DNA from: DAIOSQ01 sp036752465
GTDB lineage: Bacteria > Pseudomonadota > Gammaproteobacteria > Legionellales > Legionellaceae
Length of the DNA: 5,399 bases
Assembly (NCBI GenBank): GCA_036752465.1
Contig: DAIOSQ010000118.1
Span: forward strand, 1 to 5,399
Reading direction: 5' to 3'
Position 1 is the first letter of the stretch; every line of letters starts with the position of its first letter. The notes under the pieces were generated by a model. That model had not been told where the DNA came from. It made no database searches and saw only the letters and a program-made list of their open reading frames with translations. This document shows positions 4,984 to 5,399 of the stretch, in pieces. The position numbers and the translations under genes were made by a program.

Positions 4984-5399
4984 TTCAAATAATCTTCTAA
5001 GCCACCATCTCGCACGGTATCCAGTGTAAAACAATGAAATCCGCCGCCAAATAGACGCCTGTGGCGATGTCGTACTGGAACAACAGTGAATTTATGCTGC
5101 TCTAGCGTACGAATTAACTCTGGACATGCTTCGTTGACCAGGACTGTGTCCGGGCTGACGGAGAGTACATTCAGATCAATGTAAGGGCTTGTTAACACAA
5201 GATCTGTTTTATCATATTGCGGGAAGTTGTTTGCTTCTGGGAGAGGCGCCACAATCATGTCCCATTTTTGCAATTCTTTTGGCAAAAAATCAGCAACTTG
5301 TTTTGAACGAACCAAAAGTGTCCCAGGTCTTAAAGCAAGTAGCATACTGTCAATATGGCTGTCACTTAAACGATATACGCGATGGATGCGAAAACGTCC
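4980..5399 (-). CDS. Glycine-amidinotransferase-family protein, C-terminal part (5' end outside window)
   Basis: C-terminal 139 residues of an arginine:amine amidinotransferase, the family of AGAT/GATM and bacterial relatives. These enzymes transfer the amidino group of L-arginine to an amine acceptor, releasing ornithine. The frame is open from the right edge, so the internal ATG at 5345 is not the start. The catalytic His is in DSHIDSMLLALRPG (His15 of the visible part) and the nucleophilic Cys in FGGGFHCFTLDTVRDG (Cys123). The stretch IDLNVLSVSPDTVLVNE matches the MNVLMLD...VMVD segment of AGAT. The catalytic Asp would lie off the window. The gene converges on dpgD with the stop codons sharing TTAA. 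Next to a Dpg pathway the acceptor may be 3,5-dihydroxyphenylglycine, as proposed for pheganomycin and resorcinomycin. This substrate is inference, and glycine or another amine is possible. The family call is secure. Confidence 0.88.
   Translation of the reverse strand, partial: GRFRIHRVYRLSDSHIDSMLLALRPGTLLVRSKQVADFLPKELQKWDMIVAPLPEANNFPQYDKTDLVLTSPYIDLNVLSVSPDTVLVNEACPELIRTLEQHKFTVVPVRHRHRRLFGGGFHCFTLDTVRDGGLEDYLN

Noticed and set aside
5056..5066. CGCC-TGT-GGCG hairpin downstream of dpgD as its terminator
   Set aside because: Only four base pairs, no T run follows on the plus strand, and the sequence encodes part of the amidinotransferase next to its Cys motif.
4980..5345. A complete 121-residue protein starting at the ATG at 5345
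   Set aside because: The reading frame continues without a stop to the window edge and the residues before the ATG include the conserved amidinotransferase DSHIDS motif with the catalytic His, so this is an internal methionine.
1..5399. A vancomycin-type glycopeptide cluster from an actinomycete
   Set aside because: GC content and codon use are far too low for such a host, and no NRPS, P450, halogenase, glycosyltransferase or hydroxyphenylglycine gene is in view.

Overview
The window holds a compact gene set for 3,5-dihydroxyphenylglycine (Dpg), the non-proteinogenic amino acid best known from glycopeptide antibiotics of actinomycetes, next to a glycine-amidinotransferase-family gene. Base composition is roughly mid-40s percent GC by eye, codon use is low-GC and Shine-Dalgarno sites are AAGG-like. 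The DNA is therefore not from a high-GC actinomycete. A Gram-negative, gammaproteobacterial-type genome is my best guess, but nothing here fixes the taxon.

Layout. (1) 1-849, minus: class I/II PLP aminotransferase, HpgT/PgaT-like, whose C-terminus lies beyond the left edge. (2) 840-2222, minus: DpgC, cofactor-independent dioxygenase of the crotonase fold. (3) 2219-2923, minus: DpgB, degenerate crotonase-fold partner. (4) 2926-4017, minus: DpgA, type III polyketide synthase. (5) 4018-4170: the only intergenic region, 153 bp, with divergent promoters and a perfect inverted repeat. (6) 4171-4983, plus: DpgD, enoyl-CoA hydratase. (7) 4980-5399, minus: C-terminal part of an amidinotransferase, whose N-terminus lies beyond the right edge. 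Genes 4 to 1 form a tight operon dpgA-dpgB-dpgC-aminotransferase with a 2-bp gap, a 4-bp ATGA overlap and a 10-bp overlap. dpgD is transcribed divergently and meets the amidinotransferase gene tail to tail, the two stop codons sharing TTAA.

How the genes work together (family knowledge applied to these genes). DpgA condenses four malonyl-CoA to 3,5-dihydroxyphenylacetyl-CoA, with DpgB and DpgD assisting cyclisation and dehydration. DpgC uses O2 to convert the thioester to 3,5-dihydroxyphenylglyoxylate, and the aminotransferase converts that to Dpg. The amidinotransferase could then move the amidino group of arginine onto the Dpg nitrogen, giving a 2-guanidino-2-(3,5-dihydroxyphenyl)acetic acid unit like those in pheganomycin and resorcinomycin. 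That last step is inference from gene neighbourhood.

The main point of interest is a complete, rearranged Dpg pathway in a low-GC, apparently non-actinobacterial genome, paired with an amidinotransferase. It may belong to an undescribed guanidino-phenylglycine peptide cluster. The ligase, NRPS or precursor-peptide genes that would prove this are not in the window.
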